Source of the DNA: Actinomucor elegans
Lineage: Eukaryota > Mucoromycota > Mucoromycetes > Mucorales > Mucoraceae
Assembly: GCA_026027325.1 (NCBI GenBank)
Contig: JAMSLZ010000019.1
Span: 248,001-312,000 of the forward strand
Reading direction: 5' to 3'
Length of the DNA: 64,000 bases
Positions 1 to 12,400 of this stretch are shown in pieces. The notes beneath the pieces were generated by a model. It was not told the origin of the DNA. It did not search any database and was given only the letters and a program-made list of their open reading frames with translations. Numbering within the stretch: position 1 is the stretch's first letter; each line of letters begins with the position of its first letter. Made by a program: the position numbers and the translations under genes.

Positions 1-803
1 AAACAGTAGATGCTCGTTCGGAAAACACAACACATACAGAACCTTACAAAAAACAACTCTTGTTTCCCGAAACCTATGCTGTCACCCTAGCCTTTTTGCA
101 ATACCTCTATACAGATCATCTGATTACAGCCCAGCAATATCAACCTCATATACTTTCCAAGCTTTTAGTACTGGCAGACATGTACAATTTGGAAAGACTT
201 CGTCAACTTGCTACATTTGCATTACATCAACTACTAACTATTTCCACTGCAAGTATGGTTTATGAAACAGCTACACTTACTTCCCAAACTGCGCTTCAAG
301 TGCGTGCATTAAGAATCATGATGAATGCCAAGCGCCTACTTCTCAATCAACAGCAGCATCAGACTCAGCCCTATCACCACCACATAAAAGACACTCCTTT
401 ACCGCCTGCACCACACACTATGGGGTTACTCTCGCCTTCCAATAGCAATATGGCACCGATGCAGCACGATCATCACCATCATCAAGCACCACCTACACCA
501 GATTGGTCTACTTTACCTATATCACCATCCAGTAGCATCACAGTGCCTGGAAGCAGCACTGGATCTTATTATTCTTCTTCTGACGAACCCATGTCTCCCA
601 TGTCTTTTCCATCTTCACCAGCAGGAGGTTATTCCAATTTACGTCGTTTAGCTCAGCCTGGTATGTCACCTTCATCCAGCGAAAAAGTACAACAACGCTA
701 CATGTATCCTTCCTCTCCTTCTACAGGCTCGTTCAAGGGTAGTATAAAAAAGCCTGCCTATTTTGATAATATGGGGTCTAGATCTCTAGCTACCTTTCAG
801 TAA
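1..803 (+). CDS. BTB/POZ-domain protein, C-terminal part (5' end outside window)
   Basis: The reading frame is open from base 3 and ends with TAA at 801-803, so the gene enters from outside the window. The first ~90 visible residues match the second half of a BTB/POZ fold: a FPETYAVTLAFLQYLYTDH strand-helix block followed by helices with LVLADMYNLERLRQLA, typical of fungal Kelch-BTB and RhoBTB-type proteins. BTB domains mediate dimerisation and often recruit Cullin-3 ligases. The remaining ~130 residues are low-complexity, rich in Ser, Pro, His and Gln, and look disordered. Whether Kelch repeats precede the BTB domain cannot be seen. No intron is needed in the visible part. Confidence 0.75.
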   Translation, partial: TVDARSENTTHTEPYKKQLLFPETYAVTLAFLQYLYTDHLITAQQYQPHILSKLLVLADMYNLERLRQLATFALHQLLTISTASMVYETATLTSQTALQVRALRIMMNAKRLLLNQQQHQTQPYHHHIKDTPLPPAPHTMGLLSPSNSNMAPMQHDHHHHQAPPTPDWSTLPISPSSSITVPGSSTGSYYSSSDEPMSPMSFPSSPAGGYSNLRRLAQPGMSPSSSEKVQQRYMYPSSPSTGSFKGSIKKPAYFDNMGSRSLATFQ

Positions 804-1332
804 TCATTCCAATTCATAACTAATAAGCATATACCAAAAAAGACCTTCATTTTTTTTTTTACATCTATTTCTTTGTTATATTTACAGTCTGGTACTGTTC
901 TATTGCTATCATCTACCTATTAAAAAAAACTCTCTCCTTTGTTTAGTAACTAAAATTAAAATTGCTACAGTAACCAAGTAGTCGTTCTGAAACCAAACCA
1001 CTTAATTGCAATGTTGGGATTAAATTACTGTTTTTTTGCTTTCATTGGTTAACCGAGATCAAGATTGAACATTATTATTACAAAACCTCAGTTTCAACTC
1101 GTAGACAGGAACAGCGAAGAAGAAAAAATCAGTGTGTCTGGATGGGATTAGCAAATGTAGAAAAAAACTAGTATGGCTTTTACGAAAAACTGTGTGTTTC
1201 TAAACGAATCTGCCTTTCATATTAACGTAGTCTGGCCAAAGGAGAACTTATCTATAGCGGTCAAAGTGCCCAAAGCATGAGCACAGCCAACTACCATTTT
1301 AGGTGCGATTTATTTTGCGGGCTTGATTAAAT

Positions 1333-1378
<46 letters not shown>

Positions 1379-2713
1379 CAAGAAAGCCAAAAGACCAAGA
1401 ACTTTATTGCATAGCTTAAGGTATATTAAACATTATATGGTTGTATGATGTCAAAAGGCTTAGCTAATCTCATATCACTGTACTGTTGGTAAAGTAACTA
1501 ACTGAATTATATGTAGATTATGTCGTAAAAACCGTTATATTGCTAGTTCAAGAAGATGTAATATTTGACATTAGAACCAACCGATAATTGCATTATGGAA
1601 AATGAAATATTCAGTCAATGAATGCAAACGTACATAATGCAATTACTGCCTTACGGTTTTATAGATATTTAAAGGTTTAATAAGTATACACTACATTCCG
1701 TTGTTCGAAAAGAACATGCCCATTTCTATCTATCTATTTTATTTCCATTTGTTGTGGATTTAGTAGATGCACTTGTGATTTTAATGGTTTTGTTGAGGGA
1801 TTTATGGATCATTAGGCCTTTTCGCTGCCAACCAATGAAAATTATATGCGACGACTTGACTTTTGTATAAAAAGAACTACCCCCCCCCCAAAGTGTAAAT
1901 CATTTATACTTTTTTTTAGTTTTACCTACAGTTATAAACTGTAGTTTATTAAAGAAAACAAGCTTTTATTTTCTATAGATTGGCCGAGAATTACAACACC
2001 ATTTTTTTGCTTATAATTGTTGATTAAATGCGATCAGATAACCTTTACCAAATTTATATTATGGGTCTGGATTAACTCTTTAATTCTCAGCTGGCCAACG
2101 AAATCAACACTACTATGATCCCTTCTGTAATGATTTAGGCTTGTCGGGGATTATTAATATAGTAAGGTATCACTTAAGAAGATTAACTATAATAATTTAC
2201 TTGATAAAACTCTGTTCTTTATTCTAATGAAAAATTGTAAGCTATTTATATTTGATATTAGTTCTAAAAATAAGTGATGGATCTTTCTAGTTCTTTTCAG
2301 TTTGATTACATTTCTTGAAGAACCTAGAAAGATATCCAACTATCGAGAACTTTCTCGTATGATCTTAGTAATGGTAACAAATCTGATTGGCTAGTCAGAT
2401 TTATATCATTACATCTTCTGTTACTTGGTTATTATGAATAGCGATTTTTCTATAATGCATTGATTTTTTTTAAAAAAAAGAGTCAATTATATACCTCAAA
2501 TAATTCTTATTTCTCAACTTTTTTTTAGCTCTATGACTATAGGTTTCCTGTCTATTTTATATATGGCCCTTCAAGCAGAGATGTAGCACCTTTTTATTAC
2601 AGAAATATTTAATCTCAGACTAAAATTGCAGGAACAAGCCACCAAATTCGAGGTGCACCTTTGCAAAAAAAAAACAACTTGAAAGTGTCATTTGAACTCT
2701 CATTAGACACAAC
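804..2713. other. Intergenic region without a recognisable gene
   Basis: About 1.9 kb of AT-rich DNA between the BTB gene and TAD3. It contains a 41-base poly-A run at 1335-1375, several shorter A or T runs and a C9 run near 1881. A weak resemblance to the dispersed repeat described elsewhere (TTCTGAA followed by CCGAGATC) is present at about 980-1070 but is too degenerate to call. No open frame with family signal was seen on either strand. Confidence 0.6.
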
Positions 2714-3901
2714 ATGTCGTCTAACGAAAGCATCGAGAACAACAAAAAGAACAAATCTAAAGGTAACCGAAGCACCTTCCGAATATTTTCCAAGAAAAAA
2801 AAAAAGCTTAAATCACGAGTATAGTGAAACAAAAACAGGTTGCTTGTATTCCACGAGAAGAATGGCCCTTTGAAGAAGTTTTGGGAGATGAGTATGAACG
2901 AGAACTAGAAACGATTGATGTATATACTGTTCAAGTTGAACCAAAGCAGACCAACAACCTACTAAAGTAAGCGTCCACTTGAAATCTTTTCAATATAAAA
3001 TAATAATAATTGACATATCATACTTTAGATTCGCTCAAAAGCATTTACCGCCTTTAGAAGGATTAGAACACTGTAAAAAGATTAGACGTACGCCCACTGA
3101 ATCAGGTAAAGCTTCGTTCTTTATGGCGCAATATAAATAACTTACAATAAAGCCCATAGGCTTTGATTTGGAAGTTATAGTGTGCTTGAAGGATCAACTA
3201 AGCATTGTGGAACTTGAAGAACTATTAATGAAGCATGAATTTGTACAAAACCCAATTCATATTGTGCCTGTTTGCCGCTACGCGCCGTTAAATCGACAGC
3301 AATACGAAGCTTGGAAGCACGTATGGCCTCTTTCTTATCGAGAAGATACTCGCCTTGATCCCAAGTTTACTACAGATGATATTGGAATAATCCATAGTCA
3401 TATGCATGATCTGCTATCAAACAAGACGGTTGTATGCCGCATCGTTGAGCCGACATCAAATCAAATCATTGCCGAAGCAAGTGATGCTCGACAAGAACAT
3501 CCGCTTCATCACGCTGCCATGAAAGCCATTGATGCAGTAGCACAGAAGGAAGGCAAGCGAATGAAAAGGACAGCAAGCCAGATGACCAACGGATCTTATC
3601 TATGTACCGGATATGATATATATATTACCCACGAACCATGTGCTATGTAGGCTAAAAAAAAAAAAAAAAAAAGTTACTCAAACACAAATGCAATTTACTA
3701 ATAATTATGAAGGTGTGCTATGGCGCTTGTTCATTCTAGAGTATCGCGTGTATTTTACAGTATACCCTCAAAAACAGGTTCATTAGGAACAAATTATAAA
3801 ATACACACTCACCCTAGTCTGAATCATCATTATCGAGTATTCAAGAACGTATTAAACACTATTGAATTCAACTTGGGTCCTTTACATGATCAAGAGCTAT
3901 A

Positions 3902-3902
<1 letters not shown>
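2714..3902 (+). CDS. TAD3: tRNA-specific adenosine deaminase subunit TAD3 (ADAT3)
   Basis: Five exons: 2714-2762, 2825-2966, 3029-3105, 3160-3646, 3713-3902, giving 314 aa with all phases consistent. The product is the structural partner of TAD2 in the heterodimer that converts A34 to inosine in tRNA anticodons. The N-terminal part has the ADAT3-type PREEWPFEEVLGDEYERELE block; the deaminase fold has HPLHHAAMKAID and, across the last intron, PCAMCAMALVHSR, which supplies the zinc cysteines. The position of the catalytic Glu of active deaminases (H-x-E) is Ala here, as expected for a non-catalytic TAD3 subunit (family knowledge: often Val). The C-terminus keeps GSLGTNYKIHTHPSLNH. The last intron holds a poly-A run. 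The acceptor of exon 2 is my best choice; an acceptor at 2837 would break phase. Confidence 0.92.

Positions 3903-3905
<3 letters not shown>

Positions 3906-3938
<33 letters not shown>
3906..3938. repeat. TAA trinucleotide microsatellite
   Basis: Eleven TAA units directly downstream of the TAD3 stop codon, probably in its 3' UTR. Confidence 0.9.
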
Positions 3939-3939
<1 letters not shown>

Positions 3940-4036
3940 GCGGTGGCTGTAGCTCTACAGTACAATCTCCGTTGAAAAAAAAAAATTACTCTTAAAATTC
4001 GGGTTGGGGAAGAACAACAAGAGGTAGTTCTATTAT

Positions 4037-5451
4037 ATGATCCTACTGTCCAAGTGTTTACCGAGAATATCAGTCTTGATCAAGCCGCATCATGCGCGCC
4101 TTTTCTCTGCTACTTCCAGTATTCAAGACAAAGTTGATTGTTACATTTCGACACTGACCGATGTCTATTCCAACTTGGCCATTGAGGAATGGCTATTACG
4201 TGAAACGAAGCCAGACCGTCATATTCTGTTCTTGTGGAGAAACAAGCCATGTGTGGTTGTAGGTCGAAACCAAAACCCTTTTCAGGAATGTAACTTGCGT
4301 TTCATGAAAGAGAAAAATATCCCACTCGTCCGCAGAAGATCTGGTGGTGGTGCAGTCTATCATGTAAGACAAATTTACCCAATCAGCCAACAGTTTTAAC
4401 CCATACAGGTTAAATAGGATATGGGTAACTCCATTTACACTATATTTATGCCACGTGAAGCGTTCTCGAGAAAGACGAATGCTGAGCTAGTAGCAAGGTC
4501 TTTGAATCAATTGGATATAGCTGCTACTGTAAACGAAAGACATGATATTGTCGTAGATAATCACAAGGTATCGGGCAGTGCATACAAGATTACCAGTGCC
4601 AGGGCTTATCATCATGGTACTATGTTGATTGACGCAGAAACAGAAACATTAAAAGCCTGCTTGTCCAAAAAGAGAATGAATAATGTAGGTATCTGCATCA
4701 ATGATTCAACACAATGAATACTAATATATATATATATAAATAGCATGGTATTGTATCTAAAGGTGTTGAATCTGTTCCTTCGCCTGTAACAAACCTAAGA
4801 GACTATTCTTTTACTATTGACCATCAACAGTTCTGTGAGTCTGTATTAGCCGAGTTTGTACTCGCATACAATGACGGAGTTCCTGTAAAGGTAACGTAAC
4901 GATACACTTATGCGCACATGATGAAAAATTGAGCCATTTTTTTTTTATTACAAGCCAATTCTATTCGACACGAACAGTGTCCTACCTAATAAAGTAAAAG
5001 AAACGAGACAAGAGCTCTTGACTTGGGATTGGCTTTACGGACAAACTCCAGAGTTTACCAATACTGTAGAAACAGACTTCAAGTGGGGCCATGTGGTAAT
5101 ATATCTTTTATGGTTTTGGTGTTCCTTTTTTTTTTTCTAAATTACAGCTTGTAGAGAGCATACATCCAAGCAAGACATGGCAAGATCATCAAAGCAGAGA
5201 TCACAACAAATAATCATTTGGTACATGAACCTACTATCACAGCTGCCATCTCAGTTGCCTTGGAAGGTAAGAAGAAAAAACTGTCCAATCATACTTATGA
5301 AAAACTAACAAGTCAAACAGGCCTACCTTACACTTTCAATGCAGTGGATCAAGCCATAGAAAAGATAAATTTAGAGGTACCAGGACTTATTAACTCTGAA
5401 AACGGTCATATAGCAAAGGACATTCGCAACTGGTTACAAGAGAGATTATAG
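4037..5451 (+). CDS. AIM22: Lipoate-protein ligase A / lipoyltransferase, probably mitochondrial
   Basis: Five exons: 4037-4363, 4418-4684, 4744-4890, 4955-5095, 5155-5451; 392 aa. The enzyme attaches lipoate to lipoyl domains of mitochondrial complexes such as pyruvate dehydrogenase. Residues ~1-30 are basic with a hydrophobic start, like a mitochondrial presequence. The core shows [10 protein letters not shown], the lipoyl-binding [15 protein letters not shown] block spanning intron 1, VSGSAYK, and [14 protein letters not shown], all diagnostic of the LplA/LIPT1 family. The C-terminal accessory domain follows ([19 protein letters not shown]). For exon 5 the acceptor at 5153-5154 is required; the nearer AG at 5146-5147 leads to a stop after 21 codons. 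Closest yeast counterpart is Aim22/Lip3. The gene lies 134 bp downstream of TAD3 on the same strand. Confidence 0.9.
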
Positions 5452-5546
5452 ATCACTTGATATTATACACTTCAATAATAAAAAAGCGCTTTTTCGCTTG
5501 GTGACGTCTCACGTCTATTTTGACAATCACTTGTCTGATCAAGTCC

Positions 5547-5553
5547 TATAAAA
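5547..5553 (+). promoter_or_regulatory. TATA box upstream of the 92-aa protein gene
   Basis: TATAAAA lies 63 bp upstream of the ATG at 5616, a plausible core-promoter distance for a short 5' leader. Confidence 0.5.
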
Positions 5554-5615
5554 GAAGGTGAACTGCTCTTGTTCTTCTTCTTTATAACAAATTCAAATTA
5601 AAAAATCAAATCGAT

Positions 5616-5950
5616 ATGGGTGCTCAATACAGTAGTGATATCAAACATGTCTATACCAACGTTAATGGTACTAGTGTCTCTATTCCTTATATCCGTCTTT
5701 CCAATGGCCAATGGATCCCGCTCCAGCAATATCAAAGCTGGTTCCATCCTCAGTACAATCAAAGGACTGTAATAGGTGGCAATTACATGCAACAAAACCT
5801 GGCCAACCCTCCTGTAGCAAACAGAAGCTTATATCCAAATGCCAATCAGTGAGTATAACTTGTTACAACACCTGAATTAAAGTACTAATAAACTCTTTGA
5901 ATAGATGTGATTATTTTGTACCAAATCAAACCTACTATAATTTCCATTAA
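5616..5950 (+). CDS. Small unknown protein, Tyr/Asn/Gln-rich
   Basis: I do not recognise this protein. Two exons, 5616-5848 and 5905-5950 (GTGAGT donor, AATAG acceptor), give 92 aa; without splicing the frame stops after 78 aa. It has no signal peptide or membrane segment and is unusually rich in Tyr, Asn and Gln with almost no acidic or basic residues. A strand-like stretch (SVSIPYIRLSNGQWIPLQQY) may be a short folded unit. The TATA box, clean splice sites and a terminal TAA support expression. It may be a lineage-specific gene. A non-coding alternative is possible because the only coding evidence is the open frame and splice consensus. Confidence 0.55.
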
Positions 5951-5972
5951 CAAATGCTTCTTTTATGCCTTT

Positions 5973-5999
5973 TTATTATTATTATTATTATTATTATTT
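5973..5999. repeat. ATT trinucleotide microsatellite
   Basis: About nine ATT units in the 3' flank of the 92-aa gene. Confidence 0.85.
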
Positions 6000-6751
6000 T
6001 ATTTTACAGTCCTTTTCATTGTATATTTCCAACACACGTACTATATAGTTTTCCTTCTTTTTAACTTAATGTAATCAGCCAACCCGTATTTTTTTTTCTA
6101 TATATAAGCATTTGAAATAAACCATCCTTTTATTATGCTAAAACAAATCGTTGTAACGTATGATGTACCTTAAGAAAAAAGGAGCAGCCCGCCATAATAA
6201 GCTTTTGAGCTTATTTTCGACGAACTGAAGATATAACATGGAACAATGAGAAGCTTTTCTAAAGAAAATGTGCCCTGCATCAAAACAGCGATCAAATGAG
6301 TTAGATAATATGGGACAACTAACAAATCAAGATCCAGAAAAAGAAGAAGAAAAGAACGTTATACTGCATAACCGGAACCATTTTTGGTGACAAACAGGTC
6401 TCTTGATACCCTCTATTTCTATGTTACAGTGTACCCAAGAATTTGAAGTCGGACCCTTCTACTTATTCACACTGGTTGTCCAGTGCTTCTAATTCTGCGG
6501 AATATAATAGTTCATTAAAACGAACTTGATTTATATATAAGGTGATTGTTCTTCTTTTCATTGAATATCTAGTATTGATATTGTATTGTATCTATAGCAG
6601 TCTGTATTCAGTTTAACATTACTTTGATTTTTTTTTTTTCTTTGTTGCATCATGGGCGGACCTGAAAATACACTCAGTAGCGGTTTATACATATAAATGG
6701 CGGACATGTAATGAAGATACATAATATCGTTTACTTGACAAAAAAAAAAAC

Positions 6752-6774
6752 CTCTCTCTCTCTCCCTCTCTCTC
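6752..6774. repeat. CT dinucleotide tract
   Basis: Alternating CT with one interruption, preceded by a poly-A run. Confidence 0.85.
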
Positions 6775-7156
6775 TTCATTCAAACACTATACAAAGCTAA
6801 TCATAATAAACTTTGGGGACCTAGGAAAAGAATTAGAATAGTACATGTTTGCTCTATAGGCATTTTTTTTTATTATTATTCATGATTATATCCCAATCAA
6901 AAAAGTACTATATAACTCCGATTTTATCGTAATTTTTTAGCAGCTCCTTGGGCCATATTTTCCTTGTTACTTTTGTTATCAACATATATATCATTAGAAA
7001 GAGAATTTAGTGATATATAAGTTTGGTTAGAACTATCAAGCATGATTTTATGTTTCTCGCCTTCTACGTTGGTGTTATTGTGTTTTTTTTTAGTTGTCAC
7101 TATGACTTAAAAAGCAATTCGGCTTAAAACAATTATTATGGCGCACTCGTTCAACA

Positions 7157-7233
7157 CGAGATCTCTCGGCTGATCTCGGTCAATTGTCGCATCTGATCAG
7201 CATTCCATGTTCAGAATGAGTTGTTCCATTTAA
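7157..7233 (-). repeat. Dispersed ~75-bp repeat, copy 1
   Basis: Read on the minus strand it carries ACTCATTCTGAACATGGAA followed about 30 bases later by GACCGAGATC and GAGAGATCT, the same order and spacing as copies at 12151 and 25675. Diverged copy; no coding potential. Confidence 0.5.
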
Positions 7234-8092
7234 TTCACCTTTAGATCTAGTCTAATCTCTTTCATACATTTAAAGATCTGTTCCCATGTATTCATATATA
7301 ATCTATTGGACTTGAAAGGCTACTTTTTTTTTTCTCTCGATTCTAATCAAATGTTTCAAATTTTCGATAATCCTAGACAAAAAAAAACCTATATTTTGCA
7401 TTAGAACATCTTGTAATAATCATTTTTACAAGCCAGCTTTCGATCGCAGACTTTCAGGTGCAATCCACTTATAGTATCTTGAATATTCTCGCCTCATTTC
7501 ATTCTTGGCATAAATCACTCTTTAAGTACAAATAATCACAAGGACAGGGTCCTGCTACCACTGCTTGCAAAAAAAAAAAAAAAAGAAAAAGATAAGATTA
7601 TTGATAGACGTTCCTCGTGTCAATCAAAGTGATTATCAGTACATCCAAACTGTATCGTCAGTTTTTTTTTCTTTCCAACTGATTTATACAAGATAGAACA
7701 AGTACAAGTTAGGGAAGTGTTTGATTTGATATTAATAGACGCACCATAAGAGAGGTAGACATATCACAACACACTAAGCTTTTTATTTCCTGATTGAGCC
7801 GTAACCTTTTGGTCTATTACTTTTTACTTGAAACAACATAGAATCTTTTGCTTAAATAAATATCACGTTTTTTTTCATGATAAAAGGTGATGATTATAAC
7901 AGAAAGTCATCTGATATATGTCCCCTTGAAGTCATTAAGCCATTTTCACGTTCAAACATTAAAAAAAATCAGCTTCTTCTTTGCCCTGAAAATTTAAAAC
8001 GCAGCGATGCAGTATTAAATAAACCTCGATAACCGTTCTGTTTTGGGTTTGTTTTCTTTTGCTTCCTTTTTATACTACATCTTTGTTTTGAC

Positions 8093-8879
<787 letters not shown>

Positions 8880-9604
8880 ACCGTTAGAATAAAAAATACC
8901 TTACTTTTGTTATCCATTTCATCAAAGGGAGTTTCAATGTTTTGTGACCGGTTAACCCTTATCTTGATTGATAAAAGGACAAGCTTAACGAAAAAATTTT
9001 CACTTTAGCTCCTTCTTTGTCTTGGTAAGTTTTTGTTTCATCGCTAAAAGTATAAGAAAAGACGCGTAAAAGGGAACTTTGAAGGATGAATTGCCGTTGT
9101 CTTTAACAACTAGAAGAGAGAATCAATGATTCAAACACATCTGATTTGCTAACTGATAAAAACCTTTTTTGTACTTTCTTATACTTTTGGGATTACTTTT
9201 GTTTCCTAATAAGATATACTAATAATGCTATTTCATTTTATAGGCTTGCCTAATAGCTAGTTTTCATTTATATTATTTTAAATAAATAAAAAACGCGAGA
9301 TTACTTCCTAACAAAGAATTTGCTCTATTGAGACTTTTTTTTTTCCTCCTCTAGTGGGGTTTGCCTTTATATATATATATATATATATTTTGTCATATAT
9401 ACGATATATTTTACTTTTGATGGTTTAGCGATCTGCGAGCTTATTCAAAGAAGGTTACTCAACAGTCATCTTGCTTGACGTAATAAAGTCACACATAAAC
9501 GACTTTTATGGCTACTGTGTGTACCTTACGATCGCTGGTATATAAATCTGTACTTCTCACTTCTTTCTTCGTTTTGTTTCTCGTTTATATTATAACAAAT
9601 ACCT
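8880..9604. other. Intergenic region without a gene; TA microsatellite
   Basis: 725 bp containing a TA dinucleotide repeat at about 9368-9388 and, near its right end, the TATA box of the RhoGAP gene. Nothing else recognised. Confidence 0.6.
9541..9547 (+). promoter_or_regulatory. TATA box upstream of the RhoGAP gene
   Basis: TATAAAT 58 bp before the last base preceding the ATG at 9605; part of a longer TATATAAAT string. Confidence 0.45.
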
Positions 9605-11722
9605 ATGAAGCGCTCAAGCAGTAATCCAAACCCCTCATTGACCAAGCGAAGGTCGTTTCGTGGATGGCTAAAGAGAGTTACTCTTCCTAGCAGTCGAAAG
9701 GTCGCGCCAGACATGCCTAAAGGTACAAAAAAAAAAAAAAAAAAAAAAAAAGATCCTATCAAGTTAAAAGAATATACTTATCTGTTTGAATTGTAGATGG
9801 TGTATTTGGTGCTCCTCTTGTCATGTCAATCAAGTATGCAAAGAATACATTAGGTTATATTGATGATGATGGTATAAAGCATGAAAAAGCAGGTGCTATA
9901 CCCATTGTCGTAGCAAAGTGCGGTTCATACTTGAAGAAAGAAGGTGAGCAAACTAATAAAAAAAAACCAATGGTATATATTAACCCGTTAAGGATAGCAA
10001 TGGAAACAGAAGGCATCTTTCGTATTTCTGGCAGCATAAAACGAATCAAAGCTTTGGAGATCCAATTTGACCAAAGTTCCACTGGTTACGGAACACATTT
10101 TAATTGGGAAGGTTACACTGTCCATGACGCCGCAAGTCTATTACGAAGATATTTGAACGCATTGCCTGAACCAGTGATTCCATTCGATTACTATCAAAAG
10201 TTCCGTGATGTAATGAGTAAGTGCACTAATGTCTCTAGCTGTCTATTTGGACTAACAATTCCGTAGATAGCAAGACATACGATGATACAGAACATAGAAT
10301 AGAAGCATTTCAAAAACTGATCCAAAGTCTGCCTGCTCCTCATCAACACCTTCTGCTTTATCTTCTGGATACACTTAGCTTATTTGCCACTGCTGCTTCA
10401 GAAACAAAAATGGATATATCTAATTTGGCAGCAGTATTCTGTCCTGGTATTCTTCGTCATCCAGATCACAACACGCCAATTCAGTACAAGATCTCGCAGT
10501 GCGTCATCGAGTTTCTGATCGAATTCCAGTCTTTGTTCACTATGCAATTGCTGGCTCCATCCAAGCCAAAACAGTCTTCTATTGCTAGCAATGATGGAAA
10601 AGTACCACCAGTTCCTTTACTTTTGCCTTCTTCTTACCCAAAGTTGCATGTTGTAAACCCATCTGCCCCTTCTATCGTATCAAGTCCTAACGGATCGTTC
10701 ATTGAATCACCGAGTGACATAACTCCACAGCCAAAACAAAGAAGCATTTCTCTTCATCGTGGCATTTCATCGCCTAGTACCACCACAATAAATCAACAAG
10801 AGTCATTCATGCATAGAATTTCAAAAGTAACCGCTCCATACTATCATCGCTCGCTTCAAACCATACAAACGATTCAGCCATGGCTAGGTACATATACTAT
10901 ATTAAATTTCATTTCAATATTACGAATGATTAACCTATTTTTTTTTTTATAGCTAAGCCTGCAGCACTTTTGATTTGCGTCTCTATTTTCTTGGTCACGT
11001 TGGCTGTGATGATATATGAGGCTTATTTAGCTTTGACCTTGTATAGCTTTGAGCCCTTCCTATTCTTTATTGGTTTGTTCTCTTATTGGGCACTTTTGTA
11101 CAAGGGTCTTCCATCCACCTCGTCTTCTTCATCTCCTTTACAAAATACCACTCAGATACCACTTAATGCAGATGAAGTAGTAGCCGTACCCAACCAAGAA
11201 GGAGAAGGAGGAGAAGAAGAAGAAGAAGAAGATTTCAGTTATCTTGAAACAAATATGGATGTTGACACAGAAGAGGCCATGATGAAAGACGAACATATTA
11301 TGTCAGAATGGCGTGATTTACTTACAAGAGCTTGGAAAACATCTCAAGAATCATCTGTTGCAGAAGATATGTCTTCTGTCATGAGCAAATCTAGTCGATT
11401 TAATGAAGAAGACTACGCTCCATCGACAAGTGTCGGCAGTAGCGATGACGATGACGATGATGACGAAGAAGAGGAGCTTGGTTTCGATCCAAATACACTG
11501 GAAATGTATTTATCTCAATATGATCAAATCAAAAAAGATGCGCAATTAGCCAAGAAACTGCAAATCCAAGAACAGAAGGCAAGAGATGAAAACAATCCTT
11601 TCGTAATTGAAGATATGGCAGTTGGCAAATCTCATCCGCAAGATCAAAATACCAATCCCAAGGCGTCCAACGATGCTGACAAAGAGGGCTGGAAGATCAG
11701 TGTATTTCCTCGTCAAGTCTAA
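9605..11722 (+). CDS. RhoGAP-domain protein with C-terminal membrane segment and acidic tail
   Basis: Five exons: 9605-9722, 9797-9943, 9998-10216, 10267-10887, 10953-11722; 624 aa. Residues ~1-40 are basic. The RhoGAP domain (~40-280) starts FGAPLVMSI, carries the arginine-finger motif GIFRISGS, then [15 protein letters not shown] and [11 protein letters not shown], so it should accelerate GTP hydrolysis on a Rho-family GTPase. After a Ser/Pro-rich linker, exon 5 encodes two hydrophobic stretches, [18 protein letters not shown] and [15 protein letters not shown], predicting membrane insertion or a hairpin. The tail has runs of Glu and Asp and a [19 protein letters not shown] helix. Intron 2 (9944-9997) is 54 nt, a multiple of three with no in-frame stop, so retention would add 18 residues just before the arginine finger; I prefer splicing because it restores the usual [11 protein letters not shown] context. 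Confidence 0.85.
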
Positions 11723-12150
11723 TTTGCCACTTACTATATATCTATATATTACTGTTATGTATATATGATTAAAATTTATGTATTATGAATGTATCTTGGA
11801 TTATTTTCTGTACGCGTTTCATCGAATCATATCATGATGACCTACGTCTGTATTTGAATGATAGCATGTAACCCTTGTCTTACGAATTATTGTGCCTTAC
11901 ATTTGTTTGTTTAGATGGACTATTAGACTATATAATCAGGTCAAATCCGATTTAGGAAAGGTTAACATGAAAATACGCTATAATAAGCTTTTTTCCGCAA
12001 TCCAGTATTGCCATTTGACTTGACTATTGCATACTGAGATAAAAAAAAAAATTGTTTTTGTCATATATAGTAACCAATTCTCTACTGTACGTCATACACA
12101 AGTAAAATGCGAATACAATAATGAAACGAAGCGTTTAAGCATTACTTGAT

Positions 12151-12220
12151 ACAGTAGCTCATTCTAAATATGAAACACTCATTTAATGTGACATTAGACC
12201 GAGATCGGTCAAGAGATCTA
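12151..12220 (+). repeat. Dispersed ~75-bp repeat, copy 2
   Basis: Carries GTAGCTCATTCTAAATATG, then about 30 bases later GACCGAGATCGGTCAAGAG followed by ATCTAT. This is the clearest copy together with the one at 25675. Confidence 0.55.
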
Positions 12221-12325
12221 TAAACGATTAGGCACGAGCATAGAAAATGCTATATACAATTTATTGCTCTTTATTAACTTAAAATAAAATGCATTCTTTG
12301 CAATTCAAATAGTTAAAGATTTTGG

Positions 12326-12400
12326 TAGATGCAGTGGCTCATCTAAACACAGGCTGGTAACCAGATGTGACCATTACACAGAATTGATCGAAAAATGAAC
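12326..12400 (+). repeat. Dispersed ~75-bp repeat, diverged copy 3
   Basis: Begins TAGATGCAGTGGCTCAT and ends with a degenerate ATTGATCGAAAAAT in place of the GAGATCGGTCAAGAG block. The shared left end is clear, the right end weak. Confidence 0.35.

Larger units (their letters stand above)
5951..8092. other. Intergenic region without a recognisable gene
   Basis: About 2.1 kb of AT-rich DNA. It contains an ATT microsatellite (5973-5999), a CT-rich tract (6752-6774), several A/T runs and one minus-strand copy of the dispersed repeat (7157-7233). No gene signal was seen. Confidence 0.6.

Noticed and set aside
1335..1375. 41-base poly-A run as the tail of a retroposed gene or LINE
   Set aside because: No coding remnant, target duplication or element sequence precedes it; similar runs are common throughout the window.
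5148..5210. Apparent frameshift or early stop in the last exon of the lipoate ligase
   Set aside because: It arises only if the AG at 5146-5147 is used as acceptor. The next AG at 5153-5154 restores the frame and the family sequence.
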